Shown in pieces: positions 15,001 to 55,035 of a DNA stretch of 64,000 nucleotides (its first letter is position 1; each line of letters begins with the position of its first letter). Source of the DNA: Ariolimax columbianus. Taxonomy: Eukaryota; Mollusca; Gastropoda; Stylommatophora; Arionidae. The notes below the pieces were generated by a model. That model ran no database searches, was not told the DNA's origin, and saw only the letters and a list, made by a program, of their open reading frames with translations. The stretch lies in NCBI GenBank assembly GCA_036924085.1, contig JAVGWX010000011.1, positions 31,494,386 through 31,558,385 on the forward strand. Reading direction: 5' to 3'. Position numbers and translations under genes: made by a program.

Positions 15001-18000
15001 ATAGATCCAGCTCTGCGTTCAGTGAAAGGTTATCGGTGATGATAGATCCAGCTCTGCGTCCAGTGAGAGGTTGTCGGTGATGATAGATCCAGCTCTGGGT
15101 CCAGTGAGAGGTTGTCGGTGATGATAGATCCAGCTCTGCGTCCAGTGAGAGGTTGTCGGTGATGATAGATCCAGCTCTACGTCCAGTGAAAGGTTGTCGG
15201 TGATGATAGATCCAGCTCTGCGTCCAGTGAAAGGTTGTCGGTCATGATAGATCCAGCTCTGTGTCCAGTGAAAGGTTGTCGGTGATGATAGATCCAGCTC
15301 TGCATCCAGTGAAAGGTTGTCGGGGATGATAGGTCCAGCTCTGCGTCCATTGAGAGGTTGTCGGTGATGATAGATCCAGCTCTGCGTCCAGTGAAAGGTT
15401 GTCGATGATGATAGATCCAGCTCTGCATCCAGTGAAAGGTTGTCGGTGATAATAGATCCAGCTCTGCGTCCAGTGAAAGGTTGTCGGTGATGATAGATCC
15501 AGCTCTGCATCCAGTGAAAGGTTGTCGGTGATGATAGGTCCAGCTCTGCGTCCATTGAGAGGTTGTCGGTGATGATAGATCCAGCTCTGCGTCCAGTGAA
15601 AGGTTGTCGATTTTGATAGATCCAGCTCTGCGTCCAATTGAAAGGTTGTCGGTGATGATAGATCCAGCTCTGCGTCCAGTGAGAGGTTGTCGGTGATGAT
15701 AGATCCAGCTCTGCGTCCAGTGAAAGGTTGTCGGTGATGATAGATCCAGCTCTGCGTCCAGTGAGAGGTTGTCGGTGATGATATATCCAGTTCTGCGTCC
15801 AGTGAAAGGTTGTCGGTGATGATAGATCCAGCTCTGCGTCCAGTGAAAGGTTGTCGGTGATAATAGATCCAGCTCTGCGTCCAGTGAAAGGTTGTCGGTG
15901 ATGATAGATCCAGCTCTGCAGCCAGTGAAAGGTTGTCGGTAATGATAGGTCCAGCTCTGCGTCCATTGAGAGGTTGTCGGTGATGATAGATCCAGCTCTG
16001 CGTCCAGTGAAAGGTTGTCGATTTTGATAGATCCAGCTCTGCGTCCAATTGAAAGGTTGTCGGTGATGATAGATCCAGCTCTGCGTCCAGTGAGAGGTTG
16101 TCGGTGATGATAGATCCAGCTCTGCGTCCAGTGAAAGGTTGTCGGTGATGATAGATCCAGCTCTGCGTCCAGTGAGAGGTTGTCGGTGATGATATATCCA
16201 GTTCTGCGTCCAGTGAAAGGTTGTCGGTGATGATAGATCCAGCTCTGCGTCCAGTGAAAGGTTGTCGGTGATAATAGATCCAGCTCTGCGTCCAGTGAGA
16301 GGTTGTCGGTGATGATAGATCCAGCTCTGCGTCCAGTGAAAGGTTGTTGGTGATGATAGATCCAGCTCTGCGTCCAGTGAGAGGTTGTCGGTGATGATAG
16401 ATCCAGCTCTGCGTCCAGTGAGAGGTTGTTGGTGATGATAGATCCAGCTCTGCGTCCAGTGAAAGGTTGTCGGTGATGATAGATCCAGCTCTGCGTCCAG
16501 TGAGAGGTTGTCGGTGATGATAGATCCAGCTCTGCGTCCAGTGAAAGGTTGTCGGTGATGATAGATCCAGCTCTGCGTCCAGTGAAAGGTTGTCGGTGAT
16601 GATAGATCCAGCTCTGCGTCCAGTGAGAGGTTGTCGGTGATGATAGATCCAGCTCTGCATCCAGTGAGAGGTTGTCGGTGATGATAGATCCAGCTCTGCG
16701 TCCAGTGAGAGGTTGTCGGTGATGATAGATCCAGCTCTGCGTCCAGTGAAAGGTTGTCGGTGATGATAGATCCAGCTCTGCGTCCAGTGAAAGGTTGTCG
16801 GTGATGACAGATCCAGCTCTGCGTCCAGTGAAAGGTTGTCGGTGATGATAGATCCAGCTCTGCGTCCAGTGAGAGGTTGTCGGTGATGATAGATCCAGCT
16901 CTGCGTCCAGTGAAAGGTTGTCGGTGATGATAGATCCAGCTCTGCGTCCAGTGAAAGGTTGTCGGTGATGATAGATCCAGCTCTGCGTCCAGTCAGAGGT
17001 TGTCGGTGATGATAGATCCAGCTCTGCGTCCAGTGAGAAGTTGTCGGTGATTATAGATCCAGCTCTGCGTCCAGTGAGAGGTTGTCGGTGATGATAGATC
17101 CAGCTCTGCGTCCAGTGAGAGGTTGTCGGTGATGATAGATCCAGCTCTGCGTCCAGTGAGAGGTTGTCGGTGATGATATATCCAGTTCTGCGTCCAGTGA
17201 AAGGTTGTCGGTGATGATAAATCCAGCTCTGCGTCCAGTGAAAGGTTGTCGGTGATAATAGATCCAGCTCTGCGTCCAGTGAGAGGTTGTCGGTGATGAT
17301 AGATCCAGCTCTGCGTCCAGTGAAAGGTTGTCGGTGATGATAGATCCAGCTCTGCGTCCAGTGAGAGGTTGTCGGTGATGATAGATCCAGCTCTGCGTCC
17401 AGTGAGAGGTTGTCGGTGATGATAGATCCAGCTCTGCGTCCAGTGAAAGGTTGTCGGTGATGATAGATCCAGCTCTGCGTCCAGTGAGAGGTTGTCGGTG
17501 ATGATAGATCCAGCTCTGCATCCAGTGAAAGGTTGTCGGTGATGATAGATCCAGCTCTGCGTCCAGTGAAAGGTTGTCGGTGATGATAGATCCAGCTCTG
17601 CGTCCAGTGAGAGGTTGTCGGTGATGATAGATCCAGCTCTGCATCCAGTGAGAGGTTGTCGGTGATGATAGATCCAGCTCTGCGTCCAGTGAGAGGTTGT
17701 CGGTGATGATAGTTCCAGCTCTGCGTCCAGTGAAAGGTTGTCGGTGATGATAGATCCAGCTCTGCGTCCAGTGAAAGGTTGTCGGTGATGATAGATCCAG
17801 CTCTGCGTCCAGTGAAAGGTTGTCGGAGATGATAGATCCAGCTCTGGGTCCAGGGAAAGGTTGTCGGTGATGATAGATCCAGCTCTGCGTCCAGTGAAAG
17901 GTTGTCGGTGATGATAGATCCAGCTCTGCGTCTAGTGAAAGGTTGTTGGTGATGATAGATCCAGCTCTGGGTCCAGTGAAAGGTTGTCGGTGATGATAGA

Positions 18001-20956
18001 TCCAGCTCTGCGTCCAGTGAAAGGTTGTCGGTGATGATAGATCCAGCTCTGCGTCTAGTGAAAGGTTGTTGGTGATGATAGATCCAGCTCTGGGTCCAGT
18101 GAAAGGTTGTCGTTAATGATAGATCCAGCTCTGCGTCCAGTGAAAGGTTGTCGGTGATGATAGATCCAGCTTTGCGTCCAGTGAAAGGTTGTCGGAGATG
18201 ATAGATCCAGCTCTGCGTCCAGTGAAAGTTGTCGGTGATGATAAATCCAGCTCTGCGTCCAGTGAAAGGTTGTCGGTGATGATAGATCCAGCTCTGCGTT
18301 CAGTGAAAGGTTATCGGTGATGATAGATCCAGCTCTGCGTCCAGTGAGAGGTTGTCGGTGATGATAGATCCAGCTCTGGGTCCAGTGAGAGGTTGTCGGT
18401 GATGATAGATCCAGCTCTGCGTCCAGTGAGAGGTTGTCGGTGATGATAGATCCAGCTCTACGTCCAGTGAAAGGTTGTCGGTGATGATAGATCCAGCTCT
18501 GCGTCCAGTGAAAGGTTGTCGGTCATGATAGATCCAGCTCTGTGTCCAGTGAAAGGTTGTCGGTGATGATAGATCCAGCTCTGCATCCAGTGAAAGGTTG
18601 TCGGGGATGATAGGTCCAGCTCTGCGTCCATTGAGAGGTTGTCGGTGATGATAGATCCAGCTCTGCGTCCAGTGAAAGGTTGTCGATGATGATAGATCCA
18701 GCTCTGCATCCAGTGAAAGGTTGTCGGTGATAATAGATCCAGCTCTGCGTCCAGTGAAAGGTTGTCGGTGATGATAGATCCAGCTCTGCATCCAGTGAAA
18801 GGTTGTCGGTGATGATAGGTCCAGCTCTGCGTCCATTGAGAGGTTGTCGGTGATGATAGATCCAGCTCTGCGTCCAGTGAAAGGTTGTCGATTTTGATAG
18901 ATCCAGCTCTGCGTCCAATTGAAAGGTTGTCGGTGATGATAGATCCAGCTCTGCGTCCAGTGAGAGGTTGTCGGTGATGATAGATCCAGCTCTGCGTCCA
19001 GTGAAAGGTTGTCGGTGATGATAGATCCAGCTCTGCGTCCAGTGAGAGGTTGTCGGTGATGATATATCCAGTTCTGCGTCCAGTGAAAGGTTGTCGGTGA
19101 TGATAGATCCAGCTCTGCGTCCAGTGAAAGGTTGTCGGTGATAATAGATCCAGCTCTGCGTCCAGTGAGAGGTTGTCGGTGATGATAGATCCAGCTCTGC
19201 GTCCAGTGAAAGGTTGTCGGTGATGATAGATCCAGCTCTACGTCCAGTGAGAGGTTGTCGGTGATGATAGATCCAGCTCTGCGTCCAGTGAGAGGTTGTT
19301 GGTGATGATAGATCCAGCTCTGCGTCCAGTGAAAGGTTGTCGGTGATGATAGATCCAGCTCTGCGTCCAGTGAGAGGTTGTCGGTGATGATAGATCCAGC
19401 TCTGCATCCAGTGAAAGGTTGTCGGTGATGATAGATCCAGCTCTGCGTCCAGTGAAAGGTTGTCGGTGATGATAGATCCAGCTCTGCGTCCAGTGAGAGG
19501 TTGTCGGTGATGATAGATCCAGCTCTGCATCCAGTGAGAGGTTGTCGGTGATGATAGATCCAGCTCTGCGTCCAGTGAGAGGTTGTCGGTGATGATAGAT
19601 CCAGCTCTGCGTCCAGTGAAAGGGTTGTCGGTGATGATAGATCCAGCTCTGCGTCCAGTGAAAGGTTGTCGGTGATGACAGATCCAGCTCTGCGTCCAGT
19701 GAAAGGTTGTCGGTGATGATAGATCCAGCTCTGCGTCCAGTGAGAGGTTGTCGGTGATGATAGATCCAGCTCTGCGTCCAGTGAAAGGTTGTCGGTGATG
19801 ATAGATCCAGCTCTGCGTCCAGTGAAAGGTTGTCGGTGATGATAGATCCAGCTCTGCGTCCAGTCAGAGGTTGTCGGTGATGATAGATCCAGCTCTGCGT
19901 CCAGTGAGAAGTTGTCGGTGATTATAGATCCAGCTCTGCGTCCAGTGAGAGGTTGTCGGTGATGATAGATCCAGCTCTGCGTCCAGTGAAAGGTTATCGG
20001 TGATGATAGATCCAGCTCTGCGTCCAGTGAGAGGTTGTCGGTGATGATAGATCCAGCTCTGCGTCCAGTGAGAGGTTGTCGGTGATGATAGATCCAGCTC
20101 TGCGTCCAGTGAAAGGTTGTCGGTGATGATAGATCCAGCACTGCGTCCAGTGAGATGTTGTCGTTGATGATAGATCCAGCTCTGCGTCCAGTGAAAAGTT
20201 GTCGGAGATGATAGATCCAGCTCTGCGTCCAGTGAAAGGTTGTTGGAGATGATAGATCCAGCTCTGCGTCCAGTGAAAGGTTGTCGGAGATGATAGATCC
20301 AGCTCTGCGTCCAGTGAAAGGTTGTCGGTGATGATAGATCCAGCTCTGCGTCCAGTGAAAGGTTGTCGGTGATAATAGATCCAGCTCTGCGTCCAGTGAA
20401 AGGTTGTCGGTGATGATAGATCCAGCTCTGCGTCCAGTGAAAGGTTGTCGGTGATGATAGATCCAGCCCTGCGTCCAGTGAAAGGTTGTCGGAGATAATA
20501 GATCCAGCCCTGTGTCCAGTGAAAGGTTGTCGGTGATGATAGATCCAGCTCTGCGTCCAGTGAAAGGTTGTCGGTGATGATAGATCCAGCTCTGCGTCCA
20601 GTGAAAGGTTGTCGGTGATGATAGATCCAGCTCTGCGTCCAGTGAAAGGTTGTCGGTGATGATAGATCCAGCTCTGCGTCCAGTGAAAGGTTGTCGGTGA
20701 TGATAGATCCAGCTCTGCGTCCAGTGAAAGGTTGTCGGTGATGATAGATCCAGCTCTGCGTCCAGTGAAAGGTTGTCGGTGATGATAGATCCAGCTCTGC
20801 GTCCAGTGACAGGTTGTCGGTGATGATTGATCCAGCCCTGTGTCCAGTGAAAGGTTGTCGGTGATGATAGATCCAGCTCTGCGTCCAGTGAAAGGTTGTC
20901 GGTGATGATAGATCCAGCTCTGCGTCCAGTGAAAGGTTGTCGGTGATGATAGATCC
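1..20956 (-). repeat. 41-bp satellite array with higher-order structure, derived from LINE coding sequence
   Basis: About 511 head-to-tail copies of a 41-bp monomer fill this stretch and continue past the left edge. On the plus strand the monomer reads GATAGATCCAGCTCTGCGTC followed by CAGTGAAAGGTTGTCGGTGAT. Rare length variants exist: 42-bp units with CAATTGAAAGG (near 870, 6165, 6818, 8706, 10592, 12770, 15645, 16046, 18917) and 40-bp units with GAAAGTTG (near 12075, 18228). Because 41 is 2 modulo 3 and the minus strand has no stop, every minus frame stays open, giving a false 41-residue protein repeat. One frame reads SIITDNLSLDAEL, which continues the reverse-transcriptase frame found at the right edge. 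Sequence variants recur in the same order in blocks of 34 to 80 monomers. I see no gene in it. Confidence 0.97.
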
Positions 20957-21250
20957 GAGGTAGTTGAAGGGACTTACACCTCCAGATTTTTATCATTTAA
21001 CACAATGTCTGGTGTATCTGCACCGTGAGCCATCACTTTCATCTTTTGTACGCTTATGGTGAGTCCAAACAGATTACAGCATTTTGCCAACCTATTAATG
21101 AGGATCTGTAATTCGGCTTACGGGTGGGCAACCAGGGCAGCATCGTCTGTGAAGTGCATATCCCGAATGACCGTCTCCCTTCTCTTACTTTTTGCTCGCA
21201 GTCTGGTTAGATTGAATAGTCTCCCATCTGACATAGTATGCAGGAAGAGA
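20945..21250 (-). mobile_element. LINE reverse-transcriptase fragment at the satellite edge (satellite progenitor)
   Basis: Read on the minus strand from about 21240, this translates to a non-LTR reverse-transcriptase palm segment: GRLFNLTRLRAKSK, then HFTDDAALVAH (the usual FADD box as FTDD), then FGLTISVQKMKVMAHGADTP, and after a one-base frameshift near 20970 SPFNYLGSIITDNLSL. There is one in-frame stop at about 21119. The YLGS motif is a standard landmark downstream of the palm in this class of LINE. The last codons run straight into the first satellite monomer without a break in frame. The fragment is inactive: it is truncated on both sides. Confidence 0.88.
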
Positions 21251-21261
21251 ATGTGCTATAT

Positions 21262-21372
21262 ACTTTGGACAACTAAATATGTTTTCTAAGAATAATAATT
21301 TGAATACCTTCGACAACTAAATATGTTTGCTAAGAATAATAATTTGAATACCTTGGATAACTAAATATGTTT
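21262..21372. repeat. 44-bp tandem repeat, about 2.5 copies
   Basis: The block ACAACTAAATATGTTT, a short variable base, then CTAAGAATAATAATTTGAAT repeats with a period of about 44 bp. The first two copies differ at few positions and the third is partial. It is AT-rich and has no coding potential. Confidence 0.8.
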
Positions 21373-21439
21373 GTTATTTGTTTTGCTAACCATGCTGGAT
21401 TTTTCATTAAATATATTTGCTGTTACCGGATTTACATTT

Positions 21440-22990
21440 TCTGCTATTGTTATTTTTGTGTGTTTATGGCTTCATTGCTCAGTGACTTAGCAAGTTTCTA
21501 TTAAATTGTTTCTTGTTCCTCATTCATAGTCTTTCTGTACTTTGATGCGACTTTCTTTTATTGGATATTACTTTCCAGGCTTTAGTCAACTTCTGCTAAT
21601 TCTCTGGCAGTCGACAGTTCTTCCTGAAGTTTTTGTACATCATCTTACCCGTATGGTATGTAGTTATTTCTAGCCCTTCTGGGAATTGATTTTGTTGTTG
21701 CTTTAAGTATTGCCGTGTTAAACTTTTCTACCATTTTTTCTACTTTTTTATGTTGTGCGCGGATGTTTTTGCAATACATCTGGGTTCTGTAAATTGTTCT
21801 CAGTTTGCCTTTTTATAGTTCTATTGTGGCAGAGGCTTTTGCCGTGGGTATGATTAATTTAGATTAAAAGCCAATTTAATCATCCTGTGGTCACTTCCTC
21901 TTATGTTCTATATATTGTATATGTTAGATCTTCAGTTGGGAAGGCTAGCTCTGGAGTAGATGTTGATTTCCATCAGCTTGAATAAAAGGTTGGTTGATTT
22001 TCTACCCGGTTGATTAGAAACAAGTTATCTATCTTCCAGTCCTCAGCTTCCTTTCCTCAAATATCTGTCTCTTTGTACTCTCGCCTTTCTGAATGACTGT
22101 TATAGTCTTCAACTATAATACATTCACTCTCTGGTTCAATTCAATGGGTCTTCTGGAGGGGGGGGGGGGGGGGTTTGAGTACATATTATAAACTTTGACG
22201 GTTTACTGTCCTACCACAATGTCTTCTTCTGCTATCTTTGTGTGTCCTCTTGTTTGGATTTTGATTTCTTTAGCGAGTAACATGTTGCTTATTAGGGTCA
22301 AGACCCTTTCTTTGAAACCATCTATATCCACCCTTTTAGTATGGTATGCTCTTATTTGGAACCTGTGCTGTTTGTTAAGGTTTGTCTCTTGAATGCAATC
22401 TATGTCATTACTCTCAACATGGAGTCTTGCTGCAAGGTCTTGCTTCTTATACATTACTCTTTCTGCATTTGACTGAAGAATATTTAGCAGTTTCACTTTG
22501 CTGGGATGTTGGCCAACAGTATTTTTCCTGGTTTCCATCTCCTGGCTCCCCGGGGCAGATTAGGGTTACCACCAGTAGCTCTTCTAGCACATTCCATTTG
22601 CCTGGCAGGACTCCTCAGATGGAACGCTATTTCTATATGTGAAATTTTTGGTGTGAGTTAAGTTGTTCCGCATTTTACATTTGTGCTGCAATATCTGTGC
22701 CTTTCAGCTCAGCACATCCGCTTTCAGTATATTTTATTTTGTATTAACTCTCCCTAGTCTTTGGCTGTCCCCATACTTTCTGCAAGGCAGCAGGTGGTTT
22801 GGAGAGAGTCTTTCTTTTATTAGATGATCTTCATGCCAAGCTAATGAGTCTCATCAATCCGGGTTGTCTTCGATTTTCTCGGCAGCCATTGATGTGCCAA
22901 TATCTCATCTGCAAGGCAGCAGGTGGTTTTGAAATACATTTTTCCTTCCTTCACAAGCCGCCTTCCTAGTCTTACGAGTCCCAGAAACTC
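21440..22990 (-). mobile_element. Old 5' part of a sister LINE family (5' leader and endonuclease domain)
   Basis: On the minus strand this degraded sequence matches, with many stops and frameshifts, the 5' half of the rDNA-headed LINE found elsewhere in the window. The N-terminal endonuclease start is readable at 22203-22538 (LLNILQSNAERV, then CIQETNLNKQHRF, compared with LKILQWNAEGV and CIQETHLNKNHKF). Farther on, GSDHRMIKLAFNL and KPLPQWNYKKANWEQF can be pieced together between 21700 and 21960. Upstream of the reading frame, 22740-22990 matches the LINE 5' leader (CTTTGGCTGTCCCCA and TGCAAGGCAGCAG), and this leader piece is present twice (near 22750 and 22910). It is more diverged than the other copies, so it is an older relative. 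No rDNA sequence follows it. Confidence 0.8.
22158..22173 (+). repeat. Poly-G homopolymer of 16
   Basis: An uninterrupted run of about 16 G lies inside the old LINE fragment. The length may be unreliable because of sequencing. Confidence 0.85.
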
Positions 22991-23380
22991 GTCTGTAGCC
23001 CCTTTCTCGTATTAGCATAAAGAGGTATGCTATAAGGGACGGCCAGGAGTTGGAAATTTGCTGGAGTATTTGATTGGAGCTTGTCCTTCACCCTCTACCA
23101 TGACAAGCATTTCTGACTCTTTTTTAAAAAAAAACATCTTTGCTCTAACTGCTAATTACAAATTTTCAAGTGGTTATAAACTTATTAACAATGATATTTC
23201 ATTTATACTAATAAAACCATGACAAATATAAAATTCTTGTGAAATCTGGAAATAGGGAATGTCAACGATTCAGAGGTTTAAATTTGTATATGAGACTTGT
23301 TTGAAGATGTTAAAATAGGAAATGGATAATATTCCTTTATACCAGGTTTGAGTAAAATGTTTCAAAACTTTGTTTTTCAG
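22991..23380. other. Intronic sequence, no recognised feature
   Basis: AT-rich, with a run of A near 23127. It ends in a pyrimidine-rich tract and CAG acceptor (TTTGTTTTTCAG) leading into the first exon seen. Nothing else is recognised. Confidence 0.5.
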
Positions 23381-51710
<28,330 letters not shown>

Positions 51711-51774
51711 GTAAGTTTCTCCATTGGATTGATTGTGTGGAAGATACTTGAACCAACACAATAACAGACATTGA

Positions 51775-52300
51775 AGATATATATATTAATACACCAACAT
51801 TGTCCCTTATTTCTCAACATCATTTCCACCAACATTGATGCACTTATCCCATCCCTTAATCGGTGCAAGGACAGGCCCAGTCCGTTCATTTTGTGTTTGT
51901 CAGGCAGTTGTCTGGGTACCCATCATGAGCATACTTTCCAGAAATTCAATCACTCGATCATGCATTATTCTGTAGGCTATACCAAGCAAACACCATATTG
52001 CAGCTGCTACACTGTCTATCGTTACTCGACTGTCAGCTCGAATCATCTCACCCACCCACAGTTTTCAGCAATTTGTTAGCACCCGTAACAATTTAAATAG
52101 GAAGCATTTCGTTATGAATATCCTTAGCAGAAAGTCCTTGTTCTCCCCCCAAAACACACGACACACTGTTCTTTTATTGTACACTCTGTGAGCATTGACG
52201 CCATTCTCGATCTCAATTGCACATGTCAATGTGATACCTAGCATCTGCTACCGATGGTAATCACAAAGCTGGGTGTTGCTGCCACAAAGTGATACTTTTA
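51775..52300 (-). mobile_element. Mariner-like transposase remnant
   Basis: Minus-strand pieces in order: TIKEQCVV, EQGLSAKDIHNEMLPI, a helix-turn-helix-like ADSRVTIDSVAAAI, YRIMHDRVIEF and, after a large deletion, GWDKCINVGGNDVEK. These match the start, middle and C-terminus of one mariner subgroup. The catalytic core is deleted. Confidence 0.75.
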
Positions 52301-52591
52301 TAATCAGTAATTAAATTTATCAGCAAATCCTTATCAGTGTGTGACCTATTTACTGACTTACCCTCATTTAAAAGATTACAGTGAAACTTTTTGGACATGA
52401 AAGGCATCATTTTAAAAGTTCTTACCAAGACAAGAACTGGTTCAAAAATTTATATCACTACCTGTATACAGTGTATAAGACTGGCAGAGTGATAATATTA
52501 TGTATTTGCCTGTGCTTTTACTTAGAGATGGCAAGGCAACGGAGAAGGAAACCAGTGACCCCTTCACATCTTAAAACTCAACTAAGATAAG
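52301..52591. other. Unrecognised sequence before the 60/70-bp minisatellite
   Basis: AT-rich. A chance 69-codon frame begins at 52381; no family is recognised. Confidence 0.4.
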
Positions 52592-55035
52592 ACAATGGGA
52601 AAGGGAACCAGTGGTACCCTACATCCTACAGCTCTAGACTTGACAATGAAACCTCTAACACAACGGGGAGGGGAGCCAGTGACCTAGAGTTCTAGACTTG
52701 ACACAATGAAACCTCTAACACAATGGGGAAGGGAGCCAGTGACCTACAGCTCTAGACTTGACACAATAAAACCTCTAACACAATGGGGAAATGAGCCAGT
52801 GACCTACAGCTCTAGACTTGACACAATGAAACCTCTAACACAATGGGGAGGGGAACCATTGACACCCTACATCCTACAGCTCTAGACTTGACACAATGAA
52901 ACCTCTAACACAATGGGGAGGGGAACCATTGACACCCTACATCCTACAGCTCTAGACTTGACACAATGAAACCTCTAACACAATGGGGAGGGGAATCAGT
53001 GACACCCTACATCCTACAGCTCTAGACTTGACACAATGAAATCTCTAACACAATGGGGAGGGAAACCAGTGACACCCTACATCCTACAGCTCTAGACTTG
53101 ACACAATGAAACCTCTAACACAATGGGGAAGGGAGCCAGTGACCTACAGCTCTAGACTTGACGCAATGAAACCTTTAACACAATGGGGAGGGTAATCAGT
53201 GACACCCTACATCCTACAGCTTTAGACTTAACACAATGAAATCTCTAACGCAATGGGGAGGGGAACCAGTGACACCCTATATCCTACAGCTCTAGACTTA
53301 ACACAATGAAATCTCTAACGCAATGGGGAGGGGAACCAGTGACACCCTATATCCTACAGCTCTAGATGTGACACAATGAAACCTCCAACACAATGGGGAA
53401 GGGCGCCAGTGACCTAAAGCTCTGGACTTGACACAATGAAATCTCTAACACAATGGGGAAGGGAACCAGTGACCAAAAGCTCTAGACTTGACACAATGAA
53501 ACCTCTAACACAATGGGAAAGGGAGCCAGTGACCTAAAGCTCTGGACTTGATACAATGAAACCTCTAACACAATGGGGAAGGGAACCAGTGACCAAAAGC
53601 TCTAGACTTGACACAATGAAACCTCTACCACAATGGGAAAGGGAACCAGTGACCTACAGCTCTAGACTTGACACAATGAAACCTCTAACACAATGGGGAA
53701 GGCAGCCAGTGACCTAGAGTTCTAGACTTGACACAATGAAATCTCTAACACAATGGGGAAGGGAACCAGTGACCTACAGCTCTAGACTTGACACAATAAA
53801 ACCTCTAACACAATGGGGAAGGCAGCCAGTGACCTACAGCTCTAAACTTGACACAATGAAACCTCTAACACAATGGTGAAGGGAGCCAGTGACCTAAAGC
53901 TCTAGACTTGACACAATGAAACCTCTAACACAATGGGGAAGTGAGCCAGTGACCTACAGCTCTAGACTTGACACAATGAAACCTCTAACACAATGGGGAG
54001 GGGAACCAGTGACACCCTATATCCTACAGTTCTAGATGTGACACAATAAAACCTCTAACACAATGGGGAAGTGAGCCAGTGACCTACAGCTCTAGACTTG
54101 ACACAATGAAACCTCTAACACAATGGGGAGGGGAACCAGTGACACCCTATATCCTACAGTTCTAGATGTGACACAATGAAACCTCTAACACAATGGGGAG
54201 GGGAACCAGTGACCTACAGCTCTACACTTGACACAATGAAACCTCTAACACAATGGGTAGGGGAACCAGTAACACCCTACATCCTACAGCTCTAGACTTG
54301 ACACAATGAAACCTCTAATTCAATGGGGAGGGGAACCGGTGACACCCTACATCCTACAGCTCTAGACTTGACACAATGAAATCTCTAACACAATGGGGAG
54401 GGGAACCAGGGACACCCTATATCCTACAGCTCTAGACTTGGCACAATGAAATCTCTAACACAATGGGGAGGGGAACCAGTGACCTACAGCTCTAGATGTG
54501 ACATAATGAAACCTCTAACACAATGGGAAAGGGAGCCAGTGACCTAAAGCTCTGGACTTGATACAATGAAACCTCTAACACAATGGGGAAGGGAACCAGT
54601 GACCAAAAGCTCTAGACTTGACACAATGAAACCTCTAGCACAATGGGAAAGGGAACCAGTGACCTACAGCTCTAGGCTTGACACAATGAAACCTCTAACA
54701 CAATGGGGAAGGGAGCCAGTGACCTACAGCTCTACACTTGACACAATTAAACCTCTAACACAATGAGGAGGGGAACCAGTAACCCCCTACATCCTACAGC
54801 TCTAGACTTGACACAATGAAATCTCTAACACAAGGGGGAGGGGAACCAGTGATACCCTATATCCTACAGCTCTAGATGTGACACAATGAAACCTCTAGCA
54901 CAATGGGGAGGGGAACCAGTGACACCCTATATCCTACAGCTCTAGACGTGACACAATGAAACCTTTAAGACAATGGGGAAGAGAACCAGTGACCTAAAGC
55001 TCTAGATTTCACACAATGAAACACTTAACACTTTA
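52592..55035. repeat. Minisatellite with interspersed 60-bp and 70-bp monomers
   Basis: The short unit is GACCTACAGCTCTAGACTTG, ACACAATGAAACCTCTAACA, CAATGGGGAAGGGAGCCAGT (60 bp). The long unit adds about 10 bp at the start (GACACCCTACATCCTACAGC). About 38 copies occur, with the two kinds in runs and mixtures. Long units mostly carry GGGGAGGGGAACCAGT and short ones GGGGAAGGGAGCCAGT, so the length and sequence variants are linked. Monomers are otherwise very alike. Confidence 0.95.

Noticed and set aside
1..20956. CRISPR-like or prophage-like direct repeats
   Set aside because: Monomers abut without spacers, and the context is animal genomic DNA with spliced exons.
255..20996. Long minus-strand open frames (up to 898 codons) as genes for repeat proteins
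   Set aside because: They follow from the 41-bp unit having no stop on the minus strand in any frame. Start and end points fall on random variants, and several frames overlap.
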